Both the position numbers and the translations under genes were made by a program. A model generated the notes under the pieces. It was not told the DNA's origin and ran no database searches. It was given only the letters and a program-made list of their open reading frames with translations. From Limnobacter sp. SAORIC-580 (GTDB lineage Bacteria > Pseudomonadota > Gammaproteobacteria > Burkholderiales > Burkholderiaceae_B): a DNA stretch of 64,000 nucleotides. The stretch is from contig NZ_CP053084.1 of assembly GCF_013004065.1 (NCBI RefSeq), positions 1,426,001-1,490,000 on the forward strand. Direction: 5' to 3'. This document shows positions 33,700 to 43,015 of this stretch, piece after piece (position 1 is the first letter of the stretch; the number at the start of each line of letters is the position of its first letter).

Positions 33700-36600
33700 T
33701 TACTTGAAGTCTCGCGACGGCGTTTGCAGTTGCGCAAGCAGGTGGGTGTAATCCACCAGCCTGCGTGCCACCAAATTGCACACTTCACCTTCGCGCTGCC
33801 AAATACCAAACACCCCCATAATTTGCGCATTGCGCAGCACCTGTCGCTGTTCTTCGGCTAGGCTGTTCCACACAATTACATTCACATTGCCTGTTTCATC
33901 TTCAAGATTTAAAAACACGGTGCCGTGCGCAGTGGCCGGGCGTTGTCGGTGTGTCACAATGCCACAGGCCCTTGCCAGCCTGCCGTTGGGGTAAGTGCGC
34001 AATTCTTCAACCTGCTTTATTTTGTACGGTGCCAGTTGCTTGCGCAAAAATGAAATAGGGTGGTGTTCCAGGCTTGAACCTGTGGCGCGGTAATCGGCCA
34101 GCATGTCTTCCAGTTCACCGGCTTTGGGCAATTCAAGCGGTGTTTCATTGCTGCGGGTGTTGGTCAGCAGGTCTGTGTGGTTTGGGCCGTGCCGAACGCC
34201 CCTTGTTTCAGTTGCTGCGGTTTGCCACACGGCCTGGCGGCGGTGCCCTGCCAGTTGCTCAAGCGCATTTGCATCGGCCAGTGCAAGCAGGTCGCCGCGG
34301 TCAAGCCGGGCGCGCTTGGTCAAGTCTTCTACACTTTCAAACAGCCCTTGCTCGCGGGTTTGAACAATACGCACAGCAGCGTCATGTTTCAAGCCATTGA
34401 CTCGGTTTAAACCCAGACGAACAGGCCACACCTTACCTGTGCAGCTTTCCAGTCGGGTTTCAAGGGCGCTGCACTGCACATCCACGGGCCGTACTGTCAC
34501 GCCATGTCGTTGTGCATCTTGAATCAGCTGTGAAGGCGCATAGAAACCCATGGGTTGCGCGTTGAGCAAACCACATAAAAATGCATCCGGGTGGTGGCAT
34601 TTCAGCCAGGACGATGCATACACCAACAAGGCGAAACTGGCGGCATGGCTTTCCGGAAAACCATATTCGCCAAAGCCTTCCATTTGTTTGAAAATACTTT
34701 CTGCAAACTCACGGGTGTAACCACGCTCCAACATGCCGTTCACCACTCGCTCGTAAAAATGGTGCAGGCCGCCTTTGCGTTTCCATGCGGCCATTCCGCG
34801 GCGCAATGCATCGGCCTCGCCTGGTGTAAAGCCAGCAGCCAGAATTGCAACCTGCATCACTTGTTCCTGAAAAATAGGAACACCTTGGGTACGGCCCAGT
34901 GCCTCTTTCAAGGCATCAGAAGGGTAGTTCACTGCTTCTAAGCCCTGTCTGCGTTTTAAAAACGGGTGCACCATGCCGCCTTGAATGGGGCCGGGGCGCA
35001 CAATCGCCACCTGAATCACGAGGTCGTAGTACTGCCGGGGTTTTAGGCGGGGAAGCATGCCCATTTGCGCACGGCTTTCAATTTGAAAAACACCCACGGT
35101 GTCGGCCTTGCACATCATGTCGTATGCCGTGCTGTCTTCGGGTGGTATGGCTTGCAGGGTTCTGGGGGCACCGGGTTTTTTGTGCAACTCGTCCAACGTC
35201 ATTCGAATGGCGCTCAACATGCCAAGTGCAAGAACGTCTACCTTCATCAAGCCCATGGCGTCCAAGTCGTCCTTGTCCCACTGAATGACGCTGCGCTCTG
35301 GCATGGAGGCATTTTCCACTGGCACCAGTTCAGTCAGGCTATCGCGTGCAATCACAAAGCCGCCTGTGTGTTGCGACAAGTGCCGCGGAAACCCCAGCAG
35401 TTCATCGGCCAAATGCACGCAATGCTGCACAGTGCTTTGGCGAACATCAATGCCTGCCTGCACCATGTGATCCACGCTCATGCTACGGCTGTAACCGCCA
35501 TCTTGCGATTTGGCCAAATCTTCAATCAAATCTGTACCCAATCCCAAGGCTTTTCCCACATCCCGCAATGCTGAGCGGGGCCTGTACACCACCACGCTGG
35601 CGGCCAGTGCGGCCCGGTCGCGACCATACTTCTTGTAAATGTATTGAATCACTTCTTCGCGGCGCGTGTGTTCAAAGTCCACGTCAATGTCGGGTGGCTC
35701 GTTGCGTTCCCGGCTGATAAAACGCTCGAACAGCACGGCCATTTTGTCGGGGTTGACTTCGGTAATGTGCAGGCAATAACACACCACCGAATTGGCAGCA
35801 GACCCACGGCCCTGGCACAAAATATTGCGGGAACGCGCAAAACGGACAATGTCGTAAACCGTTAAAAAGTAGGCCTCAAATTTCAGTTCCTCAATCAGCT
35901 GTAATTCATGTTCAATTTGTTTTTTAACTTTGGCAGGTACATTGCTGCTGTAGCGTTGGGCAGCGCCTTCTTCTACAAGTTGACGCAAGTATTGTGTAGG
36001 TTCCAGGCCTTCTGGGCTTATTTCACGGGGGTATTGGTAGCGCAACTCATCCAGTGAAAATACACACTGTGCGGCCAGCGTTACAGTTTGTTGCAGCAAA
36101 CGGTGCGGGTAAGTTTGGGCAAGTTGCTGCAAAGGTTGCAGACACCGTTGTGCATTCGTTTCCAGAAATGGCTTGGCGTCGTTCAGCTTGCAGTTCAAGC
36201 GAATGGCAGTTAGCACGTCATGCAGATTTTTTCGTTCACTTGAATGCATAACTGGTAAGTTACTGGCCATGAGTTCAACACCGTGCAAGTGGGCCAATGC
36301 CTGCAGGTATAGCAGCCATGGCCTGTCGAATCCACGGTGCTGCAAATTGCACACCACATGCAAGCGGCCAGTGAAACGTTTGGCACACCAACTTAACAAG
36401 GCAGTAAAATTTTCCTTGCTGCGTTCGTCGGGCACCAGCAGCAATTGAAGTCCGGGTGGAATATCAGCAAGGTCGTCACGGGTGAAGTGGTAGTCGCCTT
36501 TGGCTGCACGGCCACGGGCCTGGGTAATCAGCCTGCACAAGTGGGTGTAGCCGGTTTTGTTTTTCACTATCAAGGCAATGCGCTGGCCGGTAAATGCACT

Positions 36601-36840
36601 GTTGTTTGCGAACACAAACTGGGCGCCTACCAACAGTTGAATACCACATTCCTTGGCGGCCTGATGTGCACGAACAATGCCCGCCAGCGAACATTCATCC
36701 GTGATGCCAATGGCGCTGTAACCCAACAGTTTGGCTTGTTGCACCAGTTCTTCCGGGTGTGACGCACCTTTTAAAAAACTGAAGTTACTCAACGCCAGTG
36801 CTTCAGCAAAAGGTGGTGCGGTGTGCAATGGCGCATTCAT
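33700..36840 (-). CDS. dnaE2: Error-prone DNA polymerase III alpha subunit DnaE2
   Basis: A 1046-residue C-family polymerase for mutagenic translesion synthesis. The N-terminal PHP domain (FSFLKGASHPEELVQQAK) is followed by the polymerase core with the metal-binding aspartates in PPDIDVDFEHTRREE, the VVVYRPRSALRDVGKALG segment, a helix-hairpin-helix region and a C-terminal OB domain (RQRPATAHGTVFLNLEDE). It is shorter than replicative DnaE (about 1160), as expected for DnaE2. It starts 12 bases after imuB and is the last gene of the lexA-imuA-imuB-dnaE2 operon, so it should be SOS-induced. Confidence 0.95.
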   Translation of the reverse strand: MNAPLHTAPPFAEALALSNFSFLKGASHPEELVQQAKLLGYSAIGITDECSLAGIVRAHQAAKECGIQLLVGAQFVFANNSAFTGQRIALIVKNKTGYTHLCRLITQARGRAAKGDYHFTRDDLADIPPGLQLLLVPDERSKENFTALLSWCAKRFTGRLHVVCNLQHRGFDRPWLLYLQALAHLHGVELMASNLPVMHSSERKNLHDVLTAIRLNCKLNDAKPFLETNAQRCLQPLQQLAQTYPHRLLQQTVTLAAQCVFSLDELRYQYPREISPEGLEPTQYLRQLVEEGAAQRYSSNVPAKVKKQIEHELQLIEELKFEAYFLTVYDIVRFARSRNILCQGRGSAANSVVCYCLHITEVNPDKMAVLFERFISRERNEPPDIDVDFEHTRREEVIQYIYKKYGRDRAALAASVVVYRPRSALRDVGKALGLGTDLIEDLAKSQDGGYSRSMSVDHMVQAGIDVRQSTVQHCVHLADELLGFPRHLSQHTGGFVIARDSLTELVPVENASMPERSVIQWDKDDLDAMGLMKVDVLALGMLSAIRMTLDELHKKPGAPRTLQAIPPEDSTAYDMMCKADTVGVFQIESRAQMGMLPRLKPRQYYDLVIQVAIVRPGPIQGGMVHPFLKRRQGLEAVNYPSDALKEALGRTQGVPIFQEQVMQVAILAAGFTPGEADALRRGMAAWKRKGGLHHFYERVVNGMLERGYTREFAESIFKQMEGFGEYGFPESHAASFALLVYASSWLKCHHPDAFLCGLLNAQPMGFYAPSQLIQDAQRHGVTVRPVDVQCSALETRLESCTGKVWPVRLGLNRVNGLKHDAAVRIVQTREQGLFESVEDLTKRARLDRGDLLALADANALEQLAGHRRQAVWQTAATETRGVRHGPNHTDLLTNTRSNETPLELPKAGELEDMLADYRATGSSLEHHPISFLRKQLAPYKIKQVEELRTYPNGRLARACGIVTHRQRPATAHGTVFLNLEDETGNVNVIVWNSLAEEQRQVLRNAQIMGVFGIWQREGEVCNLVARRLVDYTHLLAQLQTPSRDFK

Positions 36841-36852
36841 GTTCAGAGTGCC

Positions 36853-38214
36853 TTATGCAAAGTAACCATGTAAAAACCAGCGTGCATCTTCTTCAAGCAG
36901 GTCTTGATACAGCCACACCAAACTGGAATTGCTGTCGCGTGCGCAGTAGTAATCGCGCTTGCAAGGTTTGGCATCCCACCAGCCAAACTCAACACGTTCG
37001 GGGCCGCTAAGCAATTGCCATGGGCCACCCACTTGCCACTGTGGGGCTTTTCCTTGAAGTGGCTTGGGCGTTGGCAACAGCCACAATGGGCGCGGGCTGC
37101 TGGCCGCCAATGTCGCATTGTTCAATTCAGGGGCATGTTGGTTTTCAATTTTCTTAAAGGCAGTGTTCGCAGGTTTTTGCAGCGGGGTGTGTTGCAACAC
37201 AATGCTGCATTCGGGCCTTGGGTCACTTTCTGTGGCTGCAAATAATACGGTTTGTTCGCCCAAGCGCGCGCGAAGAACATCGCAGGTGTTGTTCCAGTTA
37301 CGAGTGCCTTCTGCCGGATCGGGTAAAAAACTGCGATTCACGTTGGGCAGCAATTCACTGTGCATGCATTGCACTCGAAGGTTGCGTATGTCGTCGTCAA
37401 ATTGCATCCGCCCCAGTTGGTGGTGCAGCAGGCGCTTCCATGTGTCGATGCAATCGGTGGCTTGCGCACTTCTCAGGCGTAAAACCTCTTCACCGTGCGC
37501 GTGAACAAAGGCCCAGTGCAATTCACGCGTGCCATGTTTTTGCTGCTTTAGCCAGTTGCACACTGCTTCAAGCAGTGCTTGTGCATGGTGCTCAATCAGA
37601 TCAAGCCTGTCGCTGTGAAAAGGCAATTCCTTTTCTTGCTCGAATGTATCCGCAGGTTCGTGGGGTGCCGTTGCTATGGCGAGTTTGTTTTGAAGCCCAA
37701 AACCCGAATCAAGTTCAGCCAAGGCTTGTGCGCCAAACCGTTTTAAAAATCCATCGCGTGGCAAACGCCACAAATCACCAATGCGGCCAAAACCGCATTG
37801 TCGCCAGGTGGTTTGCAGCTTCACATCGCAATCAAGCACTGAAATTGGCAGGGCCAGCAAACTGTTTTCATTGAAATTCAGCATGGCCAGAAAATCGTCT
37901 AGATTGCGTGCGGGGGCGCACTTGCCAAGCCACCATGCGCCGGTTGCAGTGTGGTGGTTGGCCAGTTGCAATTCGCCAGAAAATTCCTCGGTACTTTCCC
38001 AGAATTGCGAAAGCAAAGCCTGTGCGCCACCAAACAACCTGAAGCTGCTCTGCACTTCAACCAGCCAACCCACATATTCATGATGCTGGTCTTGTCGCCA
38101 GCACACCACTGGGCTGTAATGTGCTGCCAATTCAAACAAGGAATTGGCATCAAATTGTGATTTGACTTCGCGTGGGTTGCGGGATTGTTTGTAACTCAGG
38201 GCGATCCAGCGCAC
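36853..38214 (-). CDS. imuB: Y-family polymerase-like protein ImuB
   Basis: A 453-residue protein from GTG 38214, chosen because AGGAG lies 7 bases upstream and the resulting N-terminus (VRWIALSYKQ) matches ImuB; the frame to 38253 would add 13 residues. It has a Y-family fold with degenerate catalytic acids, consistent with ImuB acting as a hub that links ImuA, DnaE2 and the beta clamp. Typical regions are WRQDQHHEYVGWLVEVQSSF and FGRIGDLWRLPRDGFLKRFG. Its start overlaps the imuA end by 65 bases, giving translational coupling. Confidence 0.9.
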   Translation of the reverse strand: MRWIALSYKQSRNPREVKSQFDANSLFELAAHYSPVVCWRQDQHHEYVGWLVEVQSSFRLFGGAQALLSQFWESTEEFSGELQLANHHTATGAWWLGKCAPARNLDDFLAMLNFNENSLLALPISVLDCDVKLQTTWRQCGFGRIGDLWRLPRDGFLKRFGAQALAELDSGFGLQNKLAIATAPHEPADTFEQEKELPFHSDRLDLIEHHAQALLEAVCNWLKQQKHGTRELHWAFVHAHGEEVLRLRSAQATDCIDTWKRLLHHQLGRMQFDDDIRNLRVQCMHSELLPNVNRSFLPDPAEGTRNWNNTCDVLRARLGEQTVLFAATESDPRPECSIVLQHTPLQKPANTAFKKIENQHAPELNNATLAASSPRPLWLLPTPKPLQGKAPQWQVGGPWQLLSGPERVEFGWWDAKPCKRDYYCARDSNSSLVWLYQDLLEEDARWFLHGYFA

Positions 38215-38902
38215 GAACAAGCTCCTGTGAGTGCGGGGTGTCGGGTAAAGCACCTTGCGGTTTTGGTAAATTGATCAGTATTGCCTGCTCAAGCACAGGC
38301 CCCCTGCGTTTGATCAAATGCACTCGCAGGCTATTGCTGCTTTGGGCCGTCAGGCACAAGCGCAGTGAAGCCGGGGAGGGTTGTATTTGTGCCCGAATGG
38401 GGCGAAATACAAAACTTAAACCCTGTGAACGAGTGGCCTGGTACTGCAAGCGACGCAACACAGTTGGGTTGCAGAGTGTTTTTTCTTCAGGCAGCCACAT
38501 GAAAAGTGCACCGAAGGAATCGCTTTGCAGCACCTGTTCGATCGCCCAAAGTCGATCTTGGGGTTTGTCGGTTTGAACCAAGTGCACTTGATCCAAGGCC
38601 ACACCGAACTGCTCAAACGCCGGCGTGAGTGGTAGCAGCGGTGCGCCAATCAGCACCAGTTTTTTTTTCTCCAGCGATAGTTTGCGCAACACCGGCATTA
38701 GAAAGCGAAGCTCGCCAATGCCATGGTGTTTTAACAGCAGTTCAATCAGGTTGCGGGTAGGCCAGCCACCCCCGGGCAATTGTTGATCCAGGGCAGCAAA
38801 GCCGCTGGGTATACGCGCACTGGTGTCGGTGGCAAGCTGGTGGGCACGCCACACGCCGGGGTGAATGCTGGCAAGATCAGACGACACAACAACCCCCGAC
38901 AT
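38150..38902 (-). CDS. imuA: Translesion synthesis protein ImuA (RecA-like)
   Basis: A 250-residue RecA/SulA-related protein. Near the N-terminus IPSGFAALDQQLPGGGWPTRNLIELL corresponds to the RecA-like nucleotide-binding part, but without a full Walker A lysine; KKKLVLIGAPLLPL and FGALFMWLPEEK follow. ImuA, ImuB and DnaE2 together perform SOS mutagenesis. It starts 25 bases after lexA with no recognisable ribosome site and has no own LexA box, so it is expressed from the lexA promoter. Confidence 0.9.
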   Translation of the reverse strand: MSGVVVSSDLASIHPGVWRAHQLATDTSARIPSGFAALDQQLPGGGWPTRNLIELLLKHHGIGELRFLMPVLRKLSLEKKKLVLIGAPLLPLTPAFEQFGVALDQVHLVQTDKPQDRLWAIEQVLQSDSFGALFMWLPEEKTLCNPTVLRRLQYQATRSQGLSFVFRPIRAQIQPSPASLRLCLTAQSSNSLRVHLIKRRGPVLEQAILINLPKPQGALPDTPHSQELVRALDRPELQTIPQPTRSQITI

Positions 38903-38936
38903 TGCTTTTTAGTGCAATAACTGCTTTTTAATGCAA
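38903..38936. repeat. 15-bp near-perfect direct repeat across lexA stop
   Basis: TGCTTTTTAGTGCAA (38903-38917) and TGCTTTTTAATGCAA (38922-38936) differ in one base and are offset by 19. The copy at 38922 contains the lexA stop codon; the other lies in the gap before imuA. Confidence 0.8.
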
Positions 38937-39590
38937 CTGGCCTTGGCGAATCAAACCAACAGCCAAACCTTCAATTGCGAATGTTTCGGTTCGCAAGTCG
39001 ACTTCAATGGGAGCGAAATCGCTGTTCTCGGCTTGCAGTTCAACCACATGGCCTTTCTGGAAAAAACGTTTCACGGTGACATCGTCGTTCACGCGTGCAA
39101 CCACCACCTGGCCCGCTCTGGCAGTACTGGCTTTTTTTACGGCCAGCAAATCGCCATCCATAATGCCGATGTCTTTCATCGACATGCCGCGTACTTTCAG
39201 CAAGTAATCGGGCTTGTCTGGAAACAGAGAGGGATCAACAGGAATTTGTTTTTCCACATGTTCTTGGGCAAGAATCGGGCTGCCTGCGGCAACACGACCA
39301 ATAAGTGGCAATTGCATGAATTGCTCCATTGCACGTTCGGCGGCCTTGCTGGCAGTTTCTTCCAAACCTTCGGCGTATTCACCCAGCAAGCGAATGCCCC
39401 GTGACGTACTGGCATCCAGTGCAATGACATTTTTTTTGGCCAGAGCCTGCAAGTGATCTTCTGCTGCATTGGCTGAGCGAAATCCCAGTTGCCGTGCAAT
39501 TTCGGCGCGAGTGGGTGGCCTGCCAAATTGGGTAATTTGGTCTCGGATTAAATCAAGAATTTCTTGTTGACGAGCAGTTAAACCTTTCAT
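38928..39590 (-). CDS. lexA: SOS repressor LexA
   Basis: A 220-residue repressor-protease. ATG 39590 gives the standard N-terminus ([15 protein letters not shown]); the longer frame runs through the LexA box and is excluded. The winged helix-turn-helix is [15 protein letters not shown]. The self-cleavage bond is A102-G103 (RVAAGSP), the nucleophile Ser137 (GMSMKD) and the general base Lys174 (VTVKRF). A consensus LexA box lies 24 bases upstream of the start. The gene heads the SOS mutagenesis operon with imuA, imuB and dnaE2, so it represses both itself and the cassette. Confidence 0.96.
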   Translation of the reverse strand: MKGLTARQQEILDLIRDQITQFGRPPTRAEIARQLGFRSANAAEDHLQALAKKNVIALDASTSRGIRLLGEYAEGLEETASKAAERAMEQFMQLPLIGRVAAGSPILAQEHVEKQIPVDPSLFPDKPDYLLKVRGMSMKDIGIMDGDLLAVKKASTARAGQVVVARVNDDVTVKRFFQKGHVVELQAENSDFAPIEVDLRTETFAIEGLAVGLIRQGQLH

Positions 39591-39613
39591 GGCACCAATC
39601 TCGAATGGACATG

Positions 39614-39629
39614 CTGTGATTATATACAG
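39614..39629 (-). promoter_or_regulatory. LexA box
   Basis: CTGTGATTATATACAG keeps the CTGT/ACAG half-sites and the AT-rich centre of the SOS box CTGT-N8-ACAG. It lies just upstream of lexA and is the only such site seen for the whole lexA-imuA-imuB-dnaE2 operon. Confidence 0.9.
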
Positions 39630-39722
39630 TAAATCAAAACTTGCAAACACATTTGCCTGAATCCAATTGCTGCATGTGACAGGTAATACATTCATCTTCG
39701 GGAGAGACAGTCTGGGAGACAC

Positions 39723-39758
39723 GGCCAGAAGCGGAGCGACAAAGTCGCATCCGCGGCC
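39723..39758 (+). other. Stable hairpin in leader of yaaA
   Basis: GCGGAGCGAC pairs with GTCGC-A-TCCGC around a 3-base loop, with a bulged A, and outer GGCC/GGCC arms can close an internal loop of AGAA. It sits 130 bases before yaaA. No T-run follows, so it is not a standard terminator; a regulatory leader or processed RNA is possible. Confidence 0.35.
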
Positions 39759-39885
39759 AACCTCAAAAACACCAGTCACTCGCATACCTTGCATTGGGTA
39801 TTTTTTCCCGACTTCACACCACCCTGTCCCTGAATCACCTGCCAGATCCTGCGATAATAAACCCGTAGTAATAACCAGGTGATTC

Positions 39886-40662
39886 ATGTCCATGCTTGTA
39901 GTTCTTTCTCCCGCAAAATCGCTCGATTACGATACACCCTTGTCCGTTTCAGCCAGTACACAGCCGCAGTTTGTTGAGCAGGCCGCAGCGCTGGTGAATA
40001 TTCTTCGCCCCATGAGCCCGGCCGATATTTCCGAACTCATGTCGGTCTCTGACAAGTTGGGTGTGCTTAACGCAACGCGTTACAGCGAATGGTCAACCAA
40101 GTTCACCAAAAAGAATTCGCGCCCTGCGTTGCTGGCATTCAATGGCGATGTGTACGATGGTTTTGATGCAAAAACCCTGGACGAAGACGGTTTGGCTTTT
40201 GCACAAAAGCATGTGCGTATTCTGTCGGGCCTGTATGGCATTTTGCGTCCACTCGATTTGATGCAACCCTATCGCCTTGAAATGGGCACCAAGCTGCCCA
40301 ACCCTGCCGGCAAAGATCTATACGCCTATTGGAAGCAGACCGTGGCGCCGGCCCTGAACAAGGAACTCGGAAAAAAAGACCCTGTGTTGGTCAATCTGGC
40401 TTCAGATGAGTATTTCAAGTCGGTTGATACCAAGGCCTTGAACGCACGCGTGGTTCAACCCGTGTTTCAGGATTACAAAAACGGCCAGTACAAAATTATC
40501 AGTTTCTTCGCCAAAAAAGCACGTGGTTTAATGGCCCGTTACATTGTTGACCAACGCATCACAGATGTAGAGCAACTGAAAAAGTTCAAGGTGGCAGGCT
40601 ACGCATTTGCACCCAAAGAATCCACCGAGAACACTTGGGTGTTTCGCCGCAAGGAAGCTTGA
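39886..40662 (+). CDS. yaaA: Peroxide stress protein YaaA
   Basis: A 258-residue cytosolic protein of the DUF328/YaaA family, which lowers free iron and DNA damage under peroxide stress. Conserved N-terminus [14 protein letters not shown], middle [17 protein letters not shown] and [21 protein letters not shown], and end [19 protein letters not shown] 39886 or 39892 could start it; AGGTG is 4 or 10 bases upstream. Two bases separate its stop from the surE start. It is divergent from lexA, so oxidative and DNA-damage responses share this intergenic region. Confidence 0.93.
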   Translation: MSMLVVLSPAKSLDYDTPLSVSASTQPQFVEQAAALVNILRPMSPADISELMSVSDKLGVLNATRYSEWSTKFTKKNSRPALLAFNGDVYDGFDAKTLDEDGLAFAQKHVRILSGLYGILRPLDLMQPYRLEMGTKLPNPAGKDLYAYWKQTVAPALNKELGKKDPVLVNLASDEYFKSVDTKALNARVVQPVFQDYKNGQYKIISFFAKKARGLMARYIVDQRITDVEQLKKFKVAGYAFAPKESTENTWVFRRKEA

Positions 40663-40664
40663 TC

Positions 40665-41426
40665 TTGACCATTCCACATATTCTGATCAGCAACGACGAT
40701 GGTTACAGTGCCCCCGGCATTTTGGCCTTGCATGGCGCTTTGCTTGAACGATTTGGCAACACCGTTCACCTGGAGGTGATGGCACCCGAGCAAGACCGCT
40801 CGGGCGTGTCCAATGCCCTCACACTTGACCGGCCGCTTACAGTACGCAAAGCCGCCAACGGATTTCGTTATGTGAATGGCACCCCCACCGATTGCGTGCA
40901 TGTGGCGGTGACTGGTTTGCTGGAACGTCGCCCGGATCTCGTGGTGTCTGGCATCAACAACGGCGCCAACATGGGCGACGACACCATTTATTCAGGCACT
41001 GTGGCAGCCGCCATGGAAGGCTTTCAGTGTGGTTTGCCCGCGATCGCTTTTTCGCTGGCTGGCAAAGGTTATGCGCACCTGGACAGCGCAGCCCGCGTGG
41101 CGGCTGAAATTGTTGAGCGCTTCCTGAACAACAAACTTGGTTTGGAACATTGCCTGCTGAATGTGAACATTCCCCCGATTCCTTACGATGACATGCAAGG
41201 TTACGAATGCACCCGTTTGGGCAAGCGCCACCATGCCGAACCCGTGATTCCCACCCAGAATCCCAAAGATGAAACCGTTTACTGGATTGGCCCACCCGGC
41301 GGTGCCAAAGATGCTGGCCCAGGCACCGATTTTTATGCGGTCAAGCAGGGTAAAATTTCGATCAGTCCTTTGAAAGCTGATTTAACGCACACCGAACAAA
41401 TGAAGACCCTGGCCGATTGGCTGTAA
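40665..41426 (+). CDS. surE: 5'/3'-nucleotidase SurE
   Basis: A 253-residue survival protein that dephosphorylates nucleoside monophosphates. TTG 40665 is taken as start: AAGGA lies 9 bases before and the protein then opens [17 protein letters not shown], the family N-terminus with the metal-binding DD. Other motifs are [24 protein letters not shown], and [19 protein letters not shown]. It follows yaaA by two bases and precedes pcm, the common surE-pcm pair. Confidence 0.94.
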   Translation: MTIPHILISNDDGYSAPGILALHGALLERFGNTVHLEVMAPEQDRSGVSNALTLDRPLTVRKAANGFRYVNGTPTDCVHVAVTGLLERRPDLVVSGINNGANMGDDTIYSGTVAAAMEGFQCGLPAIAFSLAGKGYAHLDSAARVAAEIVERFLNNKLGLEHCLLNVNIPPIPYDDMQGYECTRLGKRHHAEPVIPTQNPKDETVYWIGPPGGAKDAGPGTDFYAVKQGKISISPLKADLTHTEQMKTLADWL

Positions 41427-41435
41427 AACAACAAC

Positions 41436-42176
41436 ATGGATCAAAAGCCCCGCTTCAAGCCAGCACCTGCGCTGATTACCCAGTCTGCGCGCAAACTGGA
41501 CCGCATTCCGGAACGCATCGGTGGTTCAAGCCTGACCTCCGAGCGTGCGCGTGGGCATTTGGTTCAAAAACTGAAAACTCTGGGTATTGTGAATCAGCGT
41601 GTGCTCGATGTAATTGGTGCTGTGCCGAGGCATTTGTTTGTGGACGAAGCATTTGCATCGCGAGCCTACGAAGACGCAGCCTTGCCAATTGGCCATCAGC
41701 AAACCATTTCACGGCCTTTCACCGTGGCCCGTTTTGCTGAATACGCGCTGGATGGCCGTGCAGAGCTGGACAATGTGCTGGAAGTCGGCGCGGGTTGTGG
41801 TTACCAGGCTGCGGTGTTTGCCAGCATCGCAAAGCGGGTGGTCAGCATAGAACGCATTGAGGCGTTATACGACAAGGCCCTGCGCAACTTAAAACTTGCC
41901 GGCTTTCAGAAAGTCAAAGTAATTCATGGCGATGGTTTGGTGGGGTTGCCCGCACAAGCACCGTTTGATGTCATCATTGTGGCCGCTGCGGGTTTGGAAA
42001 TACCGCAAGCCTTGCTCAAGCAGTTAAAAATTGGCGGGCGCCTTATAGTGCCCGTGGCTGACCAGAATCAGCAAAATCTGGTCATTGTTGATCGTTTGGC
42101 GGTCGACAAATGGCACCGAGAGAAAAAAGACTTGGTAAAATTCGTACCCCTGTTACAAGGAACTCGCATCGTATGA
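41436..42176 (+). CDS. pcm: Protein-L-isoaspartate O-methyltransferase
   Basis: A 246-residue repair enzyme that methylates isoaspartyl residues in damaged proteins using S-adenosylmethionine. Motifs: VPRHLFVDEAFASRAYEDAA, IGHQQTISRPFTVA (substrate loop), NVLEVGAGCGYQAAVFA (SAM site) and PFDVIIVAAAG. ATG 41436 carries an N-terminal extension of about 30 residues relative to the E. coli enzyme, common in Burkholderiales. The stop overlaps the nlpD start (ATGA). Confidence 0.94.
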   Translation: MDQKPRFKPAPALITQSARKLDRIPERIGGSSLTSERARGHLVQKLKTLGIVNQRVLDVIGAVPRHLFVDEAFASRAYEDAALPIGHQQTISRPFTVARFAEYALDGRAELDNVLEVGAGCGYQAAVFASIAKRVVSIERIEALYDKALRNLKLAGFQKVKVIHGDGLVGLPAQAPFDVIIVAAAGLEIPQALLKQLKIGGRLIVPVADQNQQNLVIVDRLAVDKWHREKKDLVKFVPLLQGTRIV

Positions 42177-42997
42177 AACGTGGCGCATTAACCAGAACCC
42201 CATTGCTGGGTTACACACGTGCATTGGCAGTTGGGTTTGCAACACTGACCTTCCTGGCCGCCTGTACAACAACGGGTAACCAGGCCCCGGTGGTCGATCG
42301 TTTGCCCTCCCGTTCTACTGACACCGCAGTGGCCACCGACGGTGTTTACACCGTCAAAGCTGGCGATACCCTGTACAGCATTGCGCTTGATTTTGGTCTG
42401 GATTGGCGTGAGCTGGCGCGGTCCAACAATTTGAGTGATCCCAGCAAGCTAAGCATTGGTCAAAAGCTGCGTGTGACGGGTGCGCCTGGTGCTGTCGCGG
42501 CTGGTGCATCTGGGGCAAGCACTGTTGAAGACACTGGCGTTGAAGTAACCCCGATTACTCCTGCTGGCGGTGCAAAACCGGTCGAGGCCACACCAGCACC
42601 GGAAATCAAGCCGCCGGCTCCCGTTGCTGTTACTTTGGGTTTTATTTGGCCGCATCCAGGTGAAATTATTCAAGGGTACAAAGCGGGTGTGAACAAGGGT
42701 ATTGACCTTGCTGCCAAAGTGGGTGACCCCGTAATTGCCTCTCAGGCGGGGCGTGTCGTGTATTCAGGCAACGCGCTGCGCGGTTATGGCAACTTGATTA
42801 TCCTGAAACACGACAACAACTTGTTGACCGCCTATGCCCACAACAAAACCTTGTTGGTGAAAGAAGGTGAGCCTGTCACCAAGGGCCAGAAAATTGCGGA
42901 AGCAGGGCAGTCCGATTCTGATCGCCCCAAACTGCACTTCGAAGTGCGCAAGCAAGGCAAACCTGTTGACCCGATGGATTACCTCCCGGCCCGTTAA
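42173..42997 (+). CDS. nlpD: LysM/M23 lipoprotein NlpD, amidase activator
   Basis: A 274-residue outer-membrane lipoprotein. The lipobox is LAAC with Cys at about 31. LysM (YTVKAGDTLYSIALDFGLDW) binds peptidoglycan; an Ala/Pro linker follows; the LytM domain has NKGIDLAAKVGDPV, YGNLIILKHDNN, YAHNK and LHFEVRKQG. The first zinc His is replaced (NKGID), so it is most likely a non-catalytic activator of an AmiC-type amidase, as NlpD is in E. coli. The longer frame to 42110 lies inside pcm. In many relatives rpoS follows nlpD; here rlmD does. Confidence 0.92.
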   Translation: MKRGALTRTPLLGYTRALAVGFATLTFLAACTTTGNQAPVVDRLPSRSTDTAVATDGVYTVKAGDTLYSIALDFGLDWRELARSNNLSDPSKLSIGQKLRVTGAPGAVAAGASGASTVEDTGVEVTPITPAGGAKPVEATPAPEIKPPAPVAVTLGFIWPHPGEIIQGYKAGVNKGIDLAAKVGDPVIASQAGRVVYSGNALRGYGNLIILKHDNNLLTAYAHNKTLLVKEGEPVTKGQKIAEAGQSDSDRPKLHFEVRKQGKPVDPMDYLPAR

Positions 42998-43015
42998 TTT
43001 TTATTGAATGTAGCC

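Noticed and set aside
39591..39893. Extended lexA frame starting at 39893
   Set aside because: It would run through the LexA box and the region divergent to yaaA; ATG 39590 starts the conserved LexA N-terminus.
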